A DNA stretch of 64,000 nucleotides from Opitutaceae bacterium. GTDB lineage: Bacteria; Verrucomicrobiota; Verrucomicrobiia; Opitutales; Opitutaceae. The translations under genes were made by a program, and so were the position numbers. Positions 42,734 through 54,030 of the stretch are shown here, piece after piece. How positions within the stretch are numbered: the stretch's first letter is position 1; every line of letters starts with the position of its first letter. Below the pieces are notes generated by a model. That model saw nothing but the letters and a program-made list of their open reading frames with translations, searched no databases and had not been told where the DNA came from. The stretch covers positions 62,001 through 126,000 of the forward strand of contig JAEUHC010000003.1 in NCBI GenBank assembly GCA_016794785.1, read 5' to 3'.

Positions 42734-44488
42734 ATGACGCCGTCCGACCTGCCTATCGACTCCCGCAATGCCAATGCCCTCTGGGCCAGCGTGCTCGTCG
42801 AGACGCTCTCGCGGCGCGGCGTGCGGCATGCGGTGATCTCGCCGGGGTCGCGGTCGGCGCCGCTCACGGTGGCGTTGGCCGCGCACCCGGAGATCGCGGC
42901 GGAGCCGGTGCTCGATGAAAGATCGGCGGCGTTCTTCGCGCTCGGGATGGCCAAGCGGCTGGGCCAGCCGGTCGCCCTCGTCTGCACGAGCGGCACGGCC
43001 GCGGCGAATTTCTTCCCGGCGGTGATCGAGGCCCGCGAGAGCGCGGTGCCGCTGCTGGTGCTCACGGCGGATCGGCCGCCGGAGCTGCGCGCCTGCGGCT
43101 CCGGCCAGACCATCGATCAGCAAAAATTGTTCGGCGACCATGCCGTGTTTTTCCATGAGCTGGCGCTGCCGGGGCTCACGCTGGATTTGCTCCGCTATCT
43201 GCGGCAGACGGTGGCCCACGCCGTCGCGCGCGCGGTCGGCCCGATGGCGGGGGCGGTGCACCTGAATGTGCCTTTCCGCGACCCGCTCGCCCCGGTCGAG
43301 GACGGCGGCGCGGCGGCGGCCTTTGCGCACGATATCGACTGGCATTCATTTTTCTCGCAGCTGGCGCCGCCGGAGAGCCGGCTCGTCGCGGGCGAGCCGC
43401 CGCGCCTCGTGGCCGATTCGCACGGCGTGATCGTGGTGGGGCCGCAATTGCCGGGCGATCGCGAGGCGGCGATCACCGCGGTGGCGGACATTGCCCGGCG
43501 GCTGGGCTGGCCGGTCCTCGCTGACGCTTTATCACCGGTGCGCAGCCGTTCGATGGAGGTGCCGCATCTCGTCACGACCTACGATGCCGTGCTGCGCCAC
43601 GCCGCCTCCGCCGAACGCCTGAAACCGGAGGCGGTGCTCTGCCTTGGCGGCTGGCCCACGAGCAAAGTTCTCCGCGCGTGGATCGAAGGCAGCGAAGCCC
43701 GCGTGTGGATGGCGGCCGAGCGCAGCGACAACCGCGACGCGTTGCACGGTCGCACCGTGCATCTCGGGGCCTCGCTGACCGCGCTGGCCGCGACGCTGCC
43801 CGCGGTGGCCGAGGAGGGAAATGGCTACGAACGCATGTGGGCGCGCTGCGAGGAAAAGGTGCGCCCCGCGATCGACCAACGGTTCCTGACCGAGAAGGCG
43901 TTCTTCGAGCCCAAGATTGCGTGGCTGCTGGCCCGGCACCTGCCGCCGCACACGCCGCTGTTTGTCGCCAACTCGATGCCGGCGCGTGATGTCGAGTATG
44001 TGTGGCCGGCCAACACCCGGGCGGTGCAGCCCTACTCGAATCGCGGCGCGAACGGCATCGACGGCACGCTCTCGACGGCGCTCGGCGTGGCGCATGTCGC
44101 CCACCAGCCGGCGGCGCTGCTCACGGGCGACCTCGCCCTGCTGCACGACAGCAACGGCTTCCTGCTGCGCTCGCGGCTGCAGGGTTCGCTCACGATCGTG
44201 CTCGTGAACAACCGCGGCGGCGGGATTTTCGAGCACCTGCCGATCGCGGGGTTTGAGCCGCCGTTCGAGGACTACTTTGCGACCCCGCAGGAGATCGACT
44301 TTGAAAAATTATGCGCGGCGCATGGCGTCGCGCACACGCTGGTGAAGGACTGGCCGCAATTCCGCGCTCTCATCGGCGAGCTGCCGCAGACGGGCATCCG
44401 GGTGCTCGAAGTGCGCACCGACCGGAAGGCCGACGCCGCGATGCGCAAGGCGTGGTTTGCGGAGCTGGCGGCGCTGCTCGGCCCGTAG
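42734..44488 (+). CDS. menD: SEPHCHC synthase (2-succinyl-5-enolpyruvyl-6-hydroxy-3-cyclohexene-1-carboxylate synthase)
   Basis: A 584-residue thiamine-diphosphate enzyme that joins isochorismate and 2-oxoglutarate in menaquinone synthesis. Characteristic segments are ISPGSRSAPLTVALA (substrate site), DERSAAFFALGMAK with the catalytic Glu region, LTADRPPELRACGSGQTIDQ, and RGANGIDGTLSTALG with TGDLALLHDSNG for the ThDP-Mg site (G-D-L...N). VNNRGGGIFEHLP ends the cofactor domain. The gene follows menF by three bases, so one transcript supplies isochorismate and its user. A hairpin repeat begins at the stop codon. Confidence 0.96.
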   Translation: MTPSDLPIDSRNANALWASVLVETLSRRGVRHAVISPGSRSAPLTVALAAHPEIAAEPVLDERSAAFFALGMAKRLGQPVALVCTSGTAAANFFPAVIEARESAVPLLVLTADRPPELRACGSGQTIDQQKLFGDHAVFFHELALPGLTLDLLRYLRQTVAHAVARAVGPMAGAVHLNVPFRDPLAPVEDGGAAAAFAHDIDWHSFFSQLAPPESRLVAGEPPRLVADSHGVIVVGPQLPGDREAAITAVADIARRLGWPVLADALSPVRSRSMEVPHLVTTYDAVLRHAASAERLKPEAVLCLGGWPTSKVLRAWIEGSEARVWMAAERSDNRDALHGRTVHLGASLTALAATLPAVAEEGNGYERMWARCEEKVRPAIDQRFLTEKAFFEPKIAWLLARHLPPHTPLFVANSMPARDVEYVWPANTRAVQPYSNRGANGIDGTLSTALGVAHVAHQPAALLTGDLALLHDSNGFLLRSRLQGSLTIVLVNNRGGGIFEHLPIAGFEPPFEDYFATPQEIDFEKLCAAHGVAHTLVKDWPQFRALIGELPQTGIRVLEVRTDRKADAAMRKAWFAELAALLGP

Positions 44489-44558
44489 CCCGCTTCGTGA
44501 GAAGCGGGACAGAATCACCTCAAGACGTCCGGCGTTCCCGCCTCTCACGAGGCGGGCC
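44485..44558. repeat. GTAGCCC...TCGTGAGA hairpin repeat, copy 2, at the menD stop
   Basis: Left arm 44485-44510 begins with GTAG that contains the menD stop codon TAG; right arm 44534-44558. The element separates menD from the convergent kup gene and matches 29280-29355. Confidence 0.85.
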
Positions 44559-44572
44559 ACCCGGAATGCACC

Positions 44573-46462
44573 TCAGAGCTGCAGCGGCATTCCGACCTCG
44601 ATGATTTGCGAGGGCGGGAGGTGGTAATAGTCGCGGGCCTGGCGGGCGTTGCGGCTGAGGAAGGCGTAGAAGTGCTTTTGCCATTCCCACATCTTGGCGT
44701 CGCCGCCCGTGATGATCATCTCGCGGTTGAAATAATAAGTCGCCTCCGCGGTCTTGAGCGGCACGCCGCGGGCGCGGATCTGCTCGGCGAGTTCGGCGAC
44801 GTCGGGCGACTCCATGTAGCCGTAGCTCGCGAGGGCGCGCCACACGCCTTCGCCGAGTTCGCGCACTTGGAGACGCTCGTCGTCGGGCACGTAGGGGACC
44901 TCGGGGGTCATGATGCTCAGGAGCACGACGGTCTCGTGGAGCATTTTGTTCGCCTTCACGTGGTGCAGCAGCACGAGGGGAGTGCCCTGCGGGTTGCCGG
45001 CCATGAAGACGCCGGTGCCGCGCACGCGCACGATGTGCTGGCTCGACGCGATGCGGCAGAGTTCGTCCTCAGTGACCTCGTTGCCGTAGACGCGGCGGAA
45101 GATTTCAAACTTCCCGGTCTTCCATGTGGCCATGATGGCGAGGACACCGAGCGCGATGGCGATGGGAAGCCAGCCGCCGTCGGCGAACTTGTGGAGATTC
45201 GCGGCGAAGAAGACCGCATCGATCACGAAGAACAGCGCGCAGATCATGAGCACGCGGCGCACCGGCCAGCGCCAGGCGCGGCGCATCACGTAGGCCAGGG
45301 CGATGGTTGTGACCATCATGGTGCCGGTGACGGCGATGCCGTAGGCGGCGGCGAGGGCTTCGCTAGACTTGAAACCGATGACGGTGGCGATCGCTCCGAG
45401 GCCGAGGGTGGTGTTGACCAGCGGGAGATAAATTTGGCCGCGTTGTTCGGCGTTGGTGTGGCGGACCGTGAGGCGCGGGAAATAGCCGAGCTGGATGGCC
45501 TGCCGCACCAGTGAAAACGCCCCCGAGATGAGAGCCTGGCTGGCGATGATGGCCGCGCACATCGAGAGCGCGAGGAGCGCGAGTCGCACCGGCCCCTCGG
45601 GGGCGATGGAAAGGAATGGGTTGGCCGCGGAGCCCTTGCCGGAAAGGAAATAGGCGCCTTGGCCAAAATAATTCAGCGTGAGCCCCGGCAGCACGACCGC
45701 ATACCACGCCACGGTGATCGCGCGGCGGCCGAAATGCCCCATGTCGGCGTAGAGCGCCTCGACGCCGGTGAAGGCCAGCACTACTGAGCCCAGGAGCAGC
45801 GAAAGCTCGGTGAGGTTGTGCGTGGCGAGCAGCCGGATCCCGTGCATCGGGTTGAGCGCCTGCAGCACGATTGGATTCTCGATGATGCGCCACAGGCCGA
45901 GTGAACCGAGCACGAAGAACCACAGCAGCATCACCGGTCCGAAGATGCCGCCCATGAACTTGGTGCCGCGGTATTGCAGGCCGAAGAGCACGGCCAGCAC
46001 CGCGCAGGCCAGCGGCACAACGAGATGGTCGGCTTTGGGCCAGACTTCCTTGATGCCTTCGACTGCGCTGAGGACGGTGATCGCCGGAGTGATGATCGCC
46101 TCACCGCAGAGCATGGCGGCGCCGAGCAGCACGACCACGACCCCGAGGGTCAGCGCATGCTTCGATCCCCGGTCGATCTGGCCGAGCGCCATCAGGGCGA
46201 AGATGCCGCCCTCGCCGCGGTTGTCGGCGCGAAGCACGACGAGAGTGTATTTCACACTCACCACCGCGATCAGCGACCAGAAGATGAGCGACAACACCCC
46301 GAGCACCGCAGTGGAGTGTTCCGAGGCGGGCAGCACCCGCAGGCACTCGCGGATGGTGTAGAGCGGACTCGTGCCGATGTCGCCAAACACCACGCCCAGC
46401 GCGCCGAGGCCGAGGCCGAGTTGCGCGAGGCGCTTGGGAGACGGTGGTGCATCCTGACTCAT
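44573..46462 (-). CDS. kup: KUP-type low-affinity potassium transporter
   Basis: A 629-residue membrane protein that imports K+ with protons. The N terminus has the family signature [19 protein letters not shown], followed by [12 protein letters not shown] and about 12 helices up to residue 430. The C-terminal cytoplasmic domain (about 450-629) contains [14 protein letters not shown] and the YYFNREMI segment. The start M-S-Q-D-A-P-P (ATG 46460-46462) is preferred to one 14 codons upstream. It lies convergent to menD and divergent from menB, splitting the menaquinone genes. Confidence 0.95.
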   Translation of the reverse strand: MSQDAPPSPKRLAQLGLGLGALGVVFGDIGTSPLYTIRECLRVLPASEHSTAVLGVLSLIFWSLIAVVSVKYTLVVLRADNRGEGGIFALMALGQIDRGSKHALTLGVVVVLLGAAMLCGEAIITPAITVLSAVEGIKEVWPKADHLVVPLACAVLAVLFGLQYRGTKFMGGIFGPVMLLWFFVLGSLGLWRIIENPIVLQALNPMHGIRLLATHNLTELSLLLGSVVLAFTGVEALYADMGHFGRRAITVAWYAVVLPGLTLNYFGQGAYFLSGKGSAANPFLSIAPEGPVRLALLALSMCAAIIASQALISGAFSLVRQAIQLGYFPRLTVRHTNAEQRGQIYLPLVNTTLGLGAIATVIGFKSSEALAAAYGIAVTGTMMVTTIALAYVMRRAWRWPVRRVLMICALFFVIDAVFFAANLHKFADGGWLPIAIALGVLAIMATWKTGKFEIFRRVYGNEVTEDELCRIASSQHIVRVRGTGVFMAGNPQGTPLVLLHHVKANKMLHETVVLLSIMTPEVPYVPDDERLQVRELGEGVWRALASYGYMESPDVAELAEQIRARGVPLKTAEATYYFNREMIITGGDAKMWEWQKHFYAFLSRNARQARDYYHLPPSQIIEVGMPLQL

Positions 46463-46599
46463 CGGGAGGGCGCGGAGTGTCCGGCAAGGCCCGTCCCCGT
46501 CCAAGCAGTTTCTCGGGACGGCGGGAAATCAGCTTGCTTTCGCCTTTGCATGCTCTCGCCGATGGACAAGCGCGCGGTGTCCGACCACGCTGCCGGGTG

Positions 46600-47433
46600 A
46601 TGACGACGCAATGGCAGGTGGCCAAATCCTACACCGACATCCTTTACCACAAGTCCGGCGGCATCGCCCGGGTGACGATTAACCGCCCGGCGAAACGCAA
46701 CGCGTTCCGTCCGCTGACGGTGGCGGAGATGTTTGATGCGTTCTCCGATGCCCGCGAGGACCCGAAGATCGGCGTTGTGCTGCTGACCGGAGCCGGGCCG
46801 CACACGGACGGGAAATATGCCTTCTGCGCTGGCGGCGACCAGAGCGTGCGCGGCCACGCCGGCTACATCGACGAGGCCGGCGTGCCCCGGCTCAACGTGC
46901 TCGATCTGCAAAAACTCATCCGCTCGATGCCCAAGGTCGTGATCGCGCTCGTGGCGGGCTACGCGATCGGCGGCGGGCATGTGCTGCATGTGGTCTGCGA
47001 CCTCAGCATCGCGGCCGACAACGCGATTTTCGGGCAGGTGGGGCCTAAGATGGGCAGCTTTGACGGCGGGTTCGGCTCCAGTTACCTGGCGCGCGTGGTT
47101 GGCCAGAAAAAGGCGCGCGAGATTTGGTTCCTCTGCCGCCAATATGGCGCGAAAGAGGCGCTCGCCATGGGTCTCGTCAACGCCGTCGTCCCGGTCGCGG
47201 ACCTCGAGGCCGAGGGCGTGAAGTGGGCCGGCGAAATCCTGGAGAAAAGCCCGCTCGCGATTCGCATGCTCAAGAGTGCGTTCAACGCGGAGCTCGACGG
47301 GCAGGCCGGCATCCAGGAACTCGCGGGCAACGCCACGATGCTCTACTACATGAGTGACGAGGCAAAGGAGTTCATGACGGCTCAGCGCGAGAAGCGAAAA
47401 CCCGACGCGCGTAAATACCCCTGGCTGCCGTAG
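46600..47433 (+). CDS. menB: 1,4-dihydroxy-2-naphthoyl-CoA synthase
   Basis: A 277-residue crotonase-fold enzyme that closes the naphthoate ring in menaquinone synthesis. Visible markers are [32 protein letters not shown] (oxyanion hole), [18 protein letters not shown] and the MenB-specific [18 protein letters not shown]. The C terminus [10 protein letters not shown] is also typical of MenB. ATG 46600 is used; an adjacent GTG at 46597 is possible. With menF and menD it forms most of the lower menaquinone path present here; menC, menE and menA are not in the window. Confidence 0.96.
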   Translation: MTTQWQVAKSYTDILYHKSGGIARVTINRPAKRNAFRPLTVAEMFDAFSDAREDPKIGVVLLTGAGPHTDGKYAFCAGGDQSVRGHAGYIDEAGVPRLNVLDLQKLIRSMPKVVIALVAGYAIGGGHVLHVVCDLSIAADNAIFGQVGPKMGSFDGGFGSSYLARVVGQKKAREIWFLCRQYGAKEALAMGLVNAVVPVADLEAEGVKWAGEILEKSPLAIRMLKSAFNAELDGQAGIQELAGNATMLYYMSDEAKEFMTAQREKRKPDARKYPWLP

Positions 47434-47448
47434 CGGTGGATGTGAGTG

Positions 47449-47552
47449 GGTGGGGCCGCTTCTCCGAAGCGGCCTGGGTTCAAGCATAGCGGACGGGTTG
47501 CAGGTGAAAATTACCCTGCAACCCAAGCCGGCCCGGAGAGACGGCCGCTACC
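47449..47552. repeat. GGTGGGGCCG hairpin repeat, copy C
   Basis: Left arm 47449-47480 and right arm 47520-47552, longer loop than copies A and B, with an extra inner ACGGGTTGCAGG / CCCTGCAACCC type stem. It lies between the menB stop and the stop of the convergent sigma-factor gene. Confidence 0.85.
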
Positions 47553-47561
47553 GCGCTCCGC

Positions 47562-48629
47562 TCAGTTCCGCCCGGCTTTGCCCTGTTTGCGGGTCTTGCT
47601 TTCGACGAACTCGCGGATGACCGCCATGCGTTCGCGCTGGCGTTGCTCCTCCTCGATTTCCTCGGCGGTATGGACGGCTTCGTTTTTCGCCATCGCCTTC
47701 CGCATCTTGGAGAGCGCGAGATACTCGAGCTGCCGGATGCGTTCGCGGGTGACGTGAAACTTCTTGCCCACCTCCTCGAGCGTGAGCTCGTCACGGCCGT
47801 CGAGCCCGAAGCGGAACTTGATGATCTCGGCTTCGCGCTCATCGAGGGAGTTGACCATGGCGTTGAGGTCCCGGGTGAGATTCTTTTCGCGCAGGCCCTC
47901 GTAGGGGCTGACGGCGTTTTCGTCGCCCACGATTTCGCCGAACGTCGAGGAGTCACCCGACTCGCCGATGGGCGCGTCGAGGGAGGCCGGCCGGACGGAG
48001 ACGGATTTCAGATGCGCGACCTTGGCGGTTGGGATTTGGAGTTCGATGGCCAATTCCTCGTCCGTGGGTTCGCGGCCGAGCTGTTCGGTGAGCTGCATGG
48101 CGGTGCGGCGCATCTTGGAAATCTTGTCCACCAGATGGACGGGCAGGCGGATCGTCTTGGACTGGTTGGCCAGTGCCCGCTTGATCGACTGCTTGATCCA
48201 CCAGGCGGCGTAGGTGGAGAGCTTGCCGCCCTTGCGCGGGTCGAAGCGCTCCACGGCCTTGATGAGGCCGATGTTGCCCTCGCTGATGAGGTCGAGGAGC
48301 GGCAGGCCAAAGTCTTTGTAATCCATCGCGATTTTCACGACGAGGCGCAGATTGGCCGAGATCATGTGATCCCGGGCGGCCTTGTCGCCCCGCCTGATGC
48401 GACGGGCGAGGGTTACTTCCTCGGCAATCGTCAGAAGCGGGGTCTTGCCGATTTCCTGGAGGTAGAGCTGGAGGTTCGAGCGCTCGCCATGCGGGATGGG
48501 CGCCTCGGGTGCGGCGCGGTCAGGCCTCTCAAGGAAGGAGGGCGGGGCATCCAGGGGCGCAGCGCTGATGGCAGCGTCGATAGGAGCTGAGGTGCGAGCG
48601 GGACGGGGAAGGGTGGTCTTATTTGGCAT
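47562..48629 (-). CDS. Sigma-70 family RNA polymerase sigma factor (RpoD/RpoS-type)
   Basis: A 355-residue group 1/2 sigma factor. After an unstructured N terminus (about 1-48) come region 1.2 (LQLYLQEIGKTPLLTIAEE), region 2 (ANLRLVVKIAMDY, DLISEGNIGLIKAVERFD, STYAAWWIKQSIKRAL), region 3 (RLPVHLVDKISKM, LGREPTDEELA) and region 4 (FGLDGRDELTLEEVGKKFHVTRERIRQLE). Region 1.1 and the non-conserved insertion of primary RpoD proteins are missing, so it may be an RpoS-like alternative factor or a short primary one. It lies 209 bases downstream of trpE on the same strand with room for its own promoter. Confidence 0.92.
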   Translation of the reverse strand: MPNKTTLPRPARTSAPIDAAISAAPLDAPPSFLERPDRAAPEAPIPHGERSNLQLYLQEIGKTPLLTIAEEVTLARRIRRGDKAARDHMISANLRLVVKIAMDYKDFGLPLLDLISEGNIGLIKAVERFDPRKGGKLSTYAAWWIKQSIKRALANQSKTIRLPVHLVDKISKMRRTAMQLTEQLGREPTDEELAIELQIPTAKVAHLKSVSVRPASLDAPIGESGDSSTFGEIVGDENAVSPYEGLREKNLTRDLNAMVNSLDEREAEIIKFRFGLDGRDELTLEEVGKKFHVTRERIRQLEYLALSKMRKAMAKNEAVHTAEEIEEEQRQRERMAVIREFVESKTRKQGKAGRN

Positions 48630-48838
48630 GGCGGATAACCTCTCGTATATAGGTAGGAGGAATGAGGCGGTGGGTTGTTCCCGCTGGCATAGCGGAAATC
48701 GTTCCATGTCTCTTACGGGCTGCCTAGAGGGACGGATGCACGGGCGCGTGGTTGCGCACGGGCAACGTGTCACACAGCTGTGACGCAACGACGCCAAAAG
48801 GGTAACAGCCCGGTCACACGGCCGGGCCGCCGTCGCGG

Positions 48839-50320
48839 TCAAAAACGTTCCGCCATCGCGACTGCCTTGAGCAGGGCGGAGGCCTTGCTGATCGTTTCCT
48901 GATATTCGGAGGCGGGCACGGAATCGGCCACGACGCCTGCGCCCGCCTGAATATGAATCTGGCCTCCCTTGAGCAGCGCGGTGCGGAGCATGATGCAGGT
49001 GTCCATGTTGCCGTCGTAGCCCACGTAGCCGAGGGCACCCGCGTAGAAACCCCGTTGGGAGGGCTCGTATTGCGCGATGATCTGCATGGCGCGAATCTTG
49101 GGCGCGCCGCTCACGGTGCCGGCGGGAAACGTCGCGCGCATCAAATCGTAGGCGGTCTTGTCGGGCGCGATCTGGCCCTCGACCTGCGAGACGATGTGCA
49201 TGACGTGCGAGTAGCGTTCGATGACCATCATCTCGGGCACTTTCACGGAACCGAAACGGCACACACGGCCGATGTCGTTGCGCGCGAGATCGACGAGCAT
49301 GAGGTGTTCGGCGCGCTCCTTTTCATCGGCGAGGAGATCCTTTTCGAGGGCGAGATCCTCGGCGGGCGTGGCGCCGCGCTTGCGCGTGCCGGCGATCGGG
49401 CGGATCTCGACGAGGCCGTCGGTCAGTCGCACGTGGACCTCGGGCGATGCCCCCACGATTGAGAAGTCCCCGGCCTCGAGGATGAACATGTAGGGCGACG
49501 GGTTCACCGTCCGCAGCGCGCGGTAGAGATCGAGCGGGGACTTGGTGAACGGCCGCGTGAAACGCTGCGAGGGCACGAACTGGATGATGTCGCCGGCCCG
49601 GATGAACTCTTTGCCGTCATCGACCGCCTGCTCGAAGCTGGCCTGCGTGAAGTTGCCCGGAGGCACCGTGAGCTTCGCCACATCCGCGAGGGGCGCGGGC
49701 GCGAGCGCGCGGGGCTGGCTCAGGAGCGCGTAGAGTTCGTGGAGTTCCGCGACCGCCGCGTCGTAGGCGGCACCGGCCTCGCCCCGGACGTGGGCGTTGA
49801 CGCAGAGCCGGAGGGTCTGCTTCGCGCGATCGAAGATCAGCAGCGAATCAGACAGCATGAAATAAAGCAGGGGCGTGCCGAGTTCGTCCTTCGGTGCGGC
49901 GGGCACCGTGGGTTCGATGCGCGTGACATATTCGTAGGCGATGAAGCCCACCGCGCCGCCCGTGAAGCGGGGCAGCCCCGGCACCGCGACCGGTTTGTAG
50001 CCGCGCATTTCCTGCTCGATAAGGGTGAGCGGATCCGCGGGCGTGGGGATGGTCTGCGTCGCGCCGCCGGGGATGCGCACCTCGGTGGTCTGCGGGCCAC
50101 AGGCGAAAATCTTCCTCGGGCGGCACCCGATGAAGCTGTAGCGGGCGAGGTTCTCCCCGCCCTCCACCGACTCGAATAGGTAGGCCGGCCCGCCGCTGTT
50201 GAGCTTGGCGTAGGCCGAGACAGGCGTCTCAAAGTCCGCCATCAAGTCGGCGTAGACGGGGATCACGTTGCCCTGGGCGGCGAGGGCCGTGAACGCTTCC
50301 TTGGTCGGGTGGATGTTCAT
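48839..50320 (-). CDS. trpE: Anthranilate synthase component I
   Basis: A 493-residue enzyme converting chorismate to anthranilate, the first step of tryptophan synthesis. The N-terminal domain includes GGPAYLFESVEGGENLARYSF, near the Trp feedback site. The catalytic chorismate-binding domain has DIIQFVPSQRF, FILEAGDFSIVGASPE, RPIAGTRKRG, EHLMLVDLARNDIGRV, the TFPAGTVSGAPKIRAM segment and IQAGAGVVADSVP. No trpG or other trp genes are adjacent. A 9-base inverted repeat in the leader (50336-50394) may matter for control. Start ATG 50318-50320. Confidence 0.96.
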   Translation of the reverse strand: MNIHPTKEAFTALAAQGNVIPVYADLMADFETPVSAYAKLNSGGPAYLFESVEGGENLARYSFIGCRPRKIFACGPQTTEVRIPGGATQTIPTPADPLTLIEQEMRGYKPVAVPGLPRFTGGAVGFIAYEYVTRIEPTVPAAPKDELGTPLLYFMLSDSLLIFDRAKQTLRLCVNAHVRGEAGAAYDAAVAELHELYALLSQPRALAPAPLADVAKLTVPPGNFTQASFEQAVDDGKEFIRAGDIIQFVPSQRFTRPFTKSPLDLYRALRTVNPSPYMFILEAGDFSIVGASPEVHVRLTDGLVEIRPIAGTRKRGATPAEDLALEKDLLADEKERAEHLMLVDLARNDIGRVCRFGSVKVPEMMVIERYSHVMHIVSQVEGQIAPDKTAYDLMRATFPAGTVSGAPKIRAMQIIAQYEPSQRGFYAGALGYVGYDGNMDTCIMLRTALLKGGQIHIQAGAGVVADSVPASEYQETISKASALLKAVAMAERF

Positions 50321-50335
50321 CGTCGAAACGTGCGT

Positions 50336-50394
50336 TAATGCGCCCGGCCGCCGTCGCTCGCAAGGCGGAAGACTCCGGCTGTGGCGGCGCATTA
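50336..50394 (-). promoter_or_regulatory. Inverted repeat in the trpE leader
   Basis: TAATGCGCC at 50336-50344 and GGCGCATTA at 50386-50394 are exact inverted repeats 41 bases apart. The nearer arm is 15 bases from the trpE start codon, so in the trpE mRNA a long hairpin would end close to the ribosome site. There is no Trp-rich leader peptide visible. A regulatory role is inference. Confidence 0.4.
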
Positions 50395-50453
50395 TCACAG
50401 GGACTGTTTCGGCTCGAAACGCGCTCGTGAAATCCCGAGCGTGACGCCGCCCC

Positions 50454-51851
50454 ATGAAAACAATCCCGGTTTTATTTTCCCTTTTGGCGCTCGCTGGTGT
50501 GATCGCCCGAGCCGCGCCCGCCGATCGGCCCAACGTCGTCATCATCTACGCCGACGATCTCGGGTGGGGCGATCTCGGTTGCTATGGCAATCCCGTCATC
50601 CGCACGCCGAACCTTGATCGCATGGCCGCGGAGGGGATGCGCTTCACGGATTTCTACTCGGCGGCAGAGGTCTGCACGCCGAGCCGAGCCGCGCTGCTGA
50701 CCGGTCGTTATCCGCTGCGCAACGGCATGTGCCACGATCAGTTTCGCGTGCTGCGCAACAACTCCGCCGGCGGGCTGCCGCGCGATGAAGTGACGTTGCC
50801 CGAACTCCTCAAAGGCCGCGGCTACTCGACCGGCATCGTCGGCAAGTGGCATCTCGGTCATCTGCCGGAGCACCTCCCGGCGCACCACGGGTTCGATGCC
50901 TACTTCGGGATGCCCTATTCCAACGACATGATGCCGGCGCCCGACGCGCCCAAGGGCCGTCCTAAATTCTACGAGGAGAACAACGCCTACTGGCGCACAC
51001 CTCTGATCCGCGGCACGGAGATCGTCGAGGCCCAGCCGGATCAGCGGCTGCTCACCAGGCGCTACACCGAGGAGGCGGTGAAATTCATCCGCGAGAAAAA
51101 GGCCGCGCCGTTCTTCCTCTATGTCGCGCACAGTTTCCCGCATGTGCCGCTGTTTGCCTCCGAGCGCTTCCGCGGCAAGAGCGCGGCGGGCGTCTATGGC
51201 GACGTGATCGAGGAACTCGACTGGAGCGTCGGGGAAATCCTCGCCACGCTGCGCACCGAGGGGCTCGACCGGAAAACCCTCGTGGTCTTCAGCAGCGACA
51301 ACGGCCCTTGGCTGATTTTCAACCACCACGGCGGCTCCGCCGGGCCGCTCCGCGAGGGCAAGGGCTCGACGTGGGAAGGCGGCATGCGCGTGCCCGGTCT
51401 CGCGTGGTGGCCCGGAAAAATCCCGGCTGGCTCCGTGCAACGCGAGATCGCCACGACGATGGATCTCTTCACGACGTGCGCGAAGCTCGCGGGCGCGACC
51501 GTGCCCGCGGATCGCACGATTGACGGGCTGGATATCTCGCCGCTGCTCTTCAACACGGGTCCGGTGGCGCGCGACGCGTTCTTCTACTATCGCGGCGCCA
51601 CGCTCTACGCGGCGCGGCTGGGCCACTGGAAGGCGCACTACATCACGCGCTCCGCCTACGGCCCGGACCAGCCCGTGAAGCACGAACCGCCTCAGCTTTA
51701 TCACCTCGGCGAGGATGTCAGCGAACGCATCGATCGCGCGAAGGAGAATCCCGCCGTGCTCGCACGGATCAACGAGGCGGTCGCGCGGCATCGCGCGGAC
51801 TTGAAGCCGGCGCCCTCCCAGTTGATCGAGACCGTGGCGCGGGCGAATTGA
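50454..51851 (+). CDS. Sulfatase (arylsulfatase A-like)
   Basis: A 465-residue secreted sulfatase. Signal peptide about 1-20 (IPVLFSLLALAGVIARA), then DRPNVVIIYADDLGWGDLGCYG. The catalytic motif is C-T-P-S-R with Cys74, then AALLTGRYPLRNGM, as in arylsulfatase A. IVGKWHLGHLPEHLPAHHGF, FSSDNGPW and GSTWEGGMRVPGLAWWPG complete the active site; the motif set is closer to animal ASA/GALNS-type enzymes than the other four here. It stands alone, divergent from trpE, and away from the other sulfatases. It ends 13 bases before a hairpin repeat. Confidence 0.93.
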   Translation: MKTIPVLFSLLALAGVIARAAPADRPNVVIIYADDLGWGDLGCYGNPVIRTPNLDRMAAEGMRFTDFYSAAEVCTPSRAALLTGRYPLRNGMCHDQFRVLRNNSAGGLPRDEVTLPELLKGRGYSTGIVGKWHLGHLPEHLPAHHGFDAYFGMPYSNDMMPAPDAPKGRPKFYEENNAYWRTPLIRGTEIVEAQPDQRLLTRRYTEEAVKFIREKKAAPFFLYVAHSFPHVPLFASERFRGKSAAGVYGDVIEELDWSVGEILATLRTEGLDRKTLVVFSSDNGPWLIFNHHGGSAGPLREGKGSTWEGGMRVPGLAWWPGKIPAGSVQREIATTMDLFTTCAKLAGATVPADRTIDGLDISPLLFNTGPVARDAFFYYRGATLYAARLGHWKAHYITRSAYGPDQPVKHEPPQLYHLGEDVSERIDRAKENPAVLARINEAVARHRADLKPAPSQLIETVARAN

Positions 51852-51864
51852 CCGGAATTGAATT

Positions 51865-51930
51865 GTAGGGCCCGAGCTTGCTCGGGCCTTTGCGCGGTCG
51901 CGGGCCGGCCTCAGCAAGCTGAGGCCCTAC
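51865..51930. repeat. GTAGGGCC...AGCTTGCT hairpin repeat
   Basis: Arms 51865-51888 and 51907-51930 are 24-base inverted repeats with few mismatches; each arm contains its own AGCTTGCT-centred palindrome. It separates the convergent sulfatase and glmS genes. A further GTGGAG...CTCCAC pair at 51933-51952 overlaps the glmS stop codon. Confidence 0.85.
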
Positions 51931-51943
51931 GGGTGGAGCTTGC

Positions 51944-53797
<1,854 letters not shown>

Positions 53798-54030
53798 GGG
53801 ATGGTGGAAAAGGATTTTGCCGGGAAGAGCGAGCGTGCAGCACGTAATACGCCTGCGCCAGGGATCGCTTTCCCGAACCTGAAGTTAATCGGCGATTTCC
53901 CCACTGGCTTGAGCCTTGCCGGACGAGGGGCTCCAGCGTGCCGGCACTTGTCATATTTCGGAGAAATTGCTGGCGAATGGCAGGGCGGCGGCAAGGGTTG
54001 GGCGCACCAGCCCCTCAACCCAATCCCCTC

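Noticed and set aside
53798..54030. Possible glmS ribozyme upstream of glmS
   Set aside because: The conserved core segments of the ribozyme are not recognisable in this stretch.
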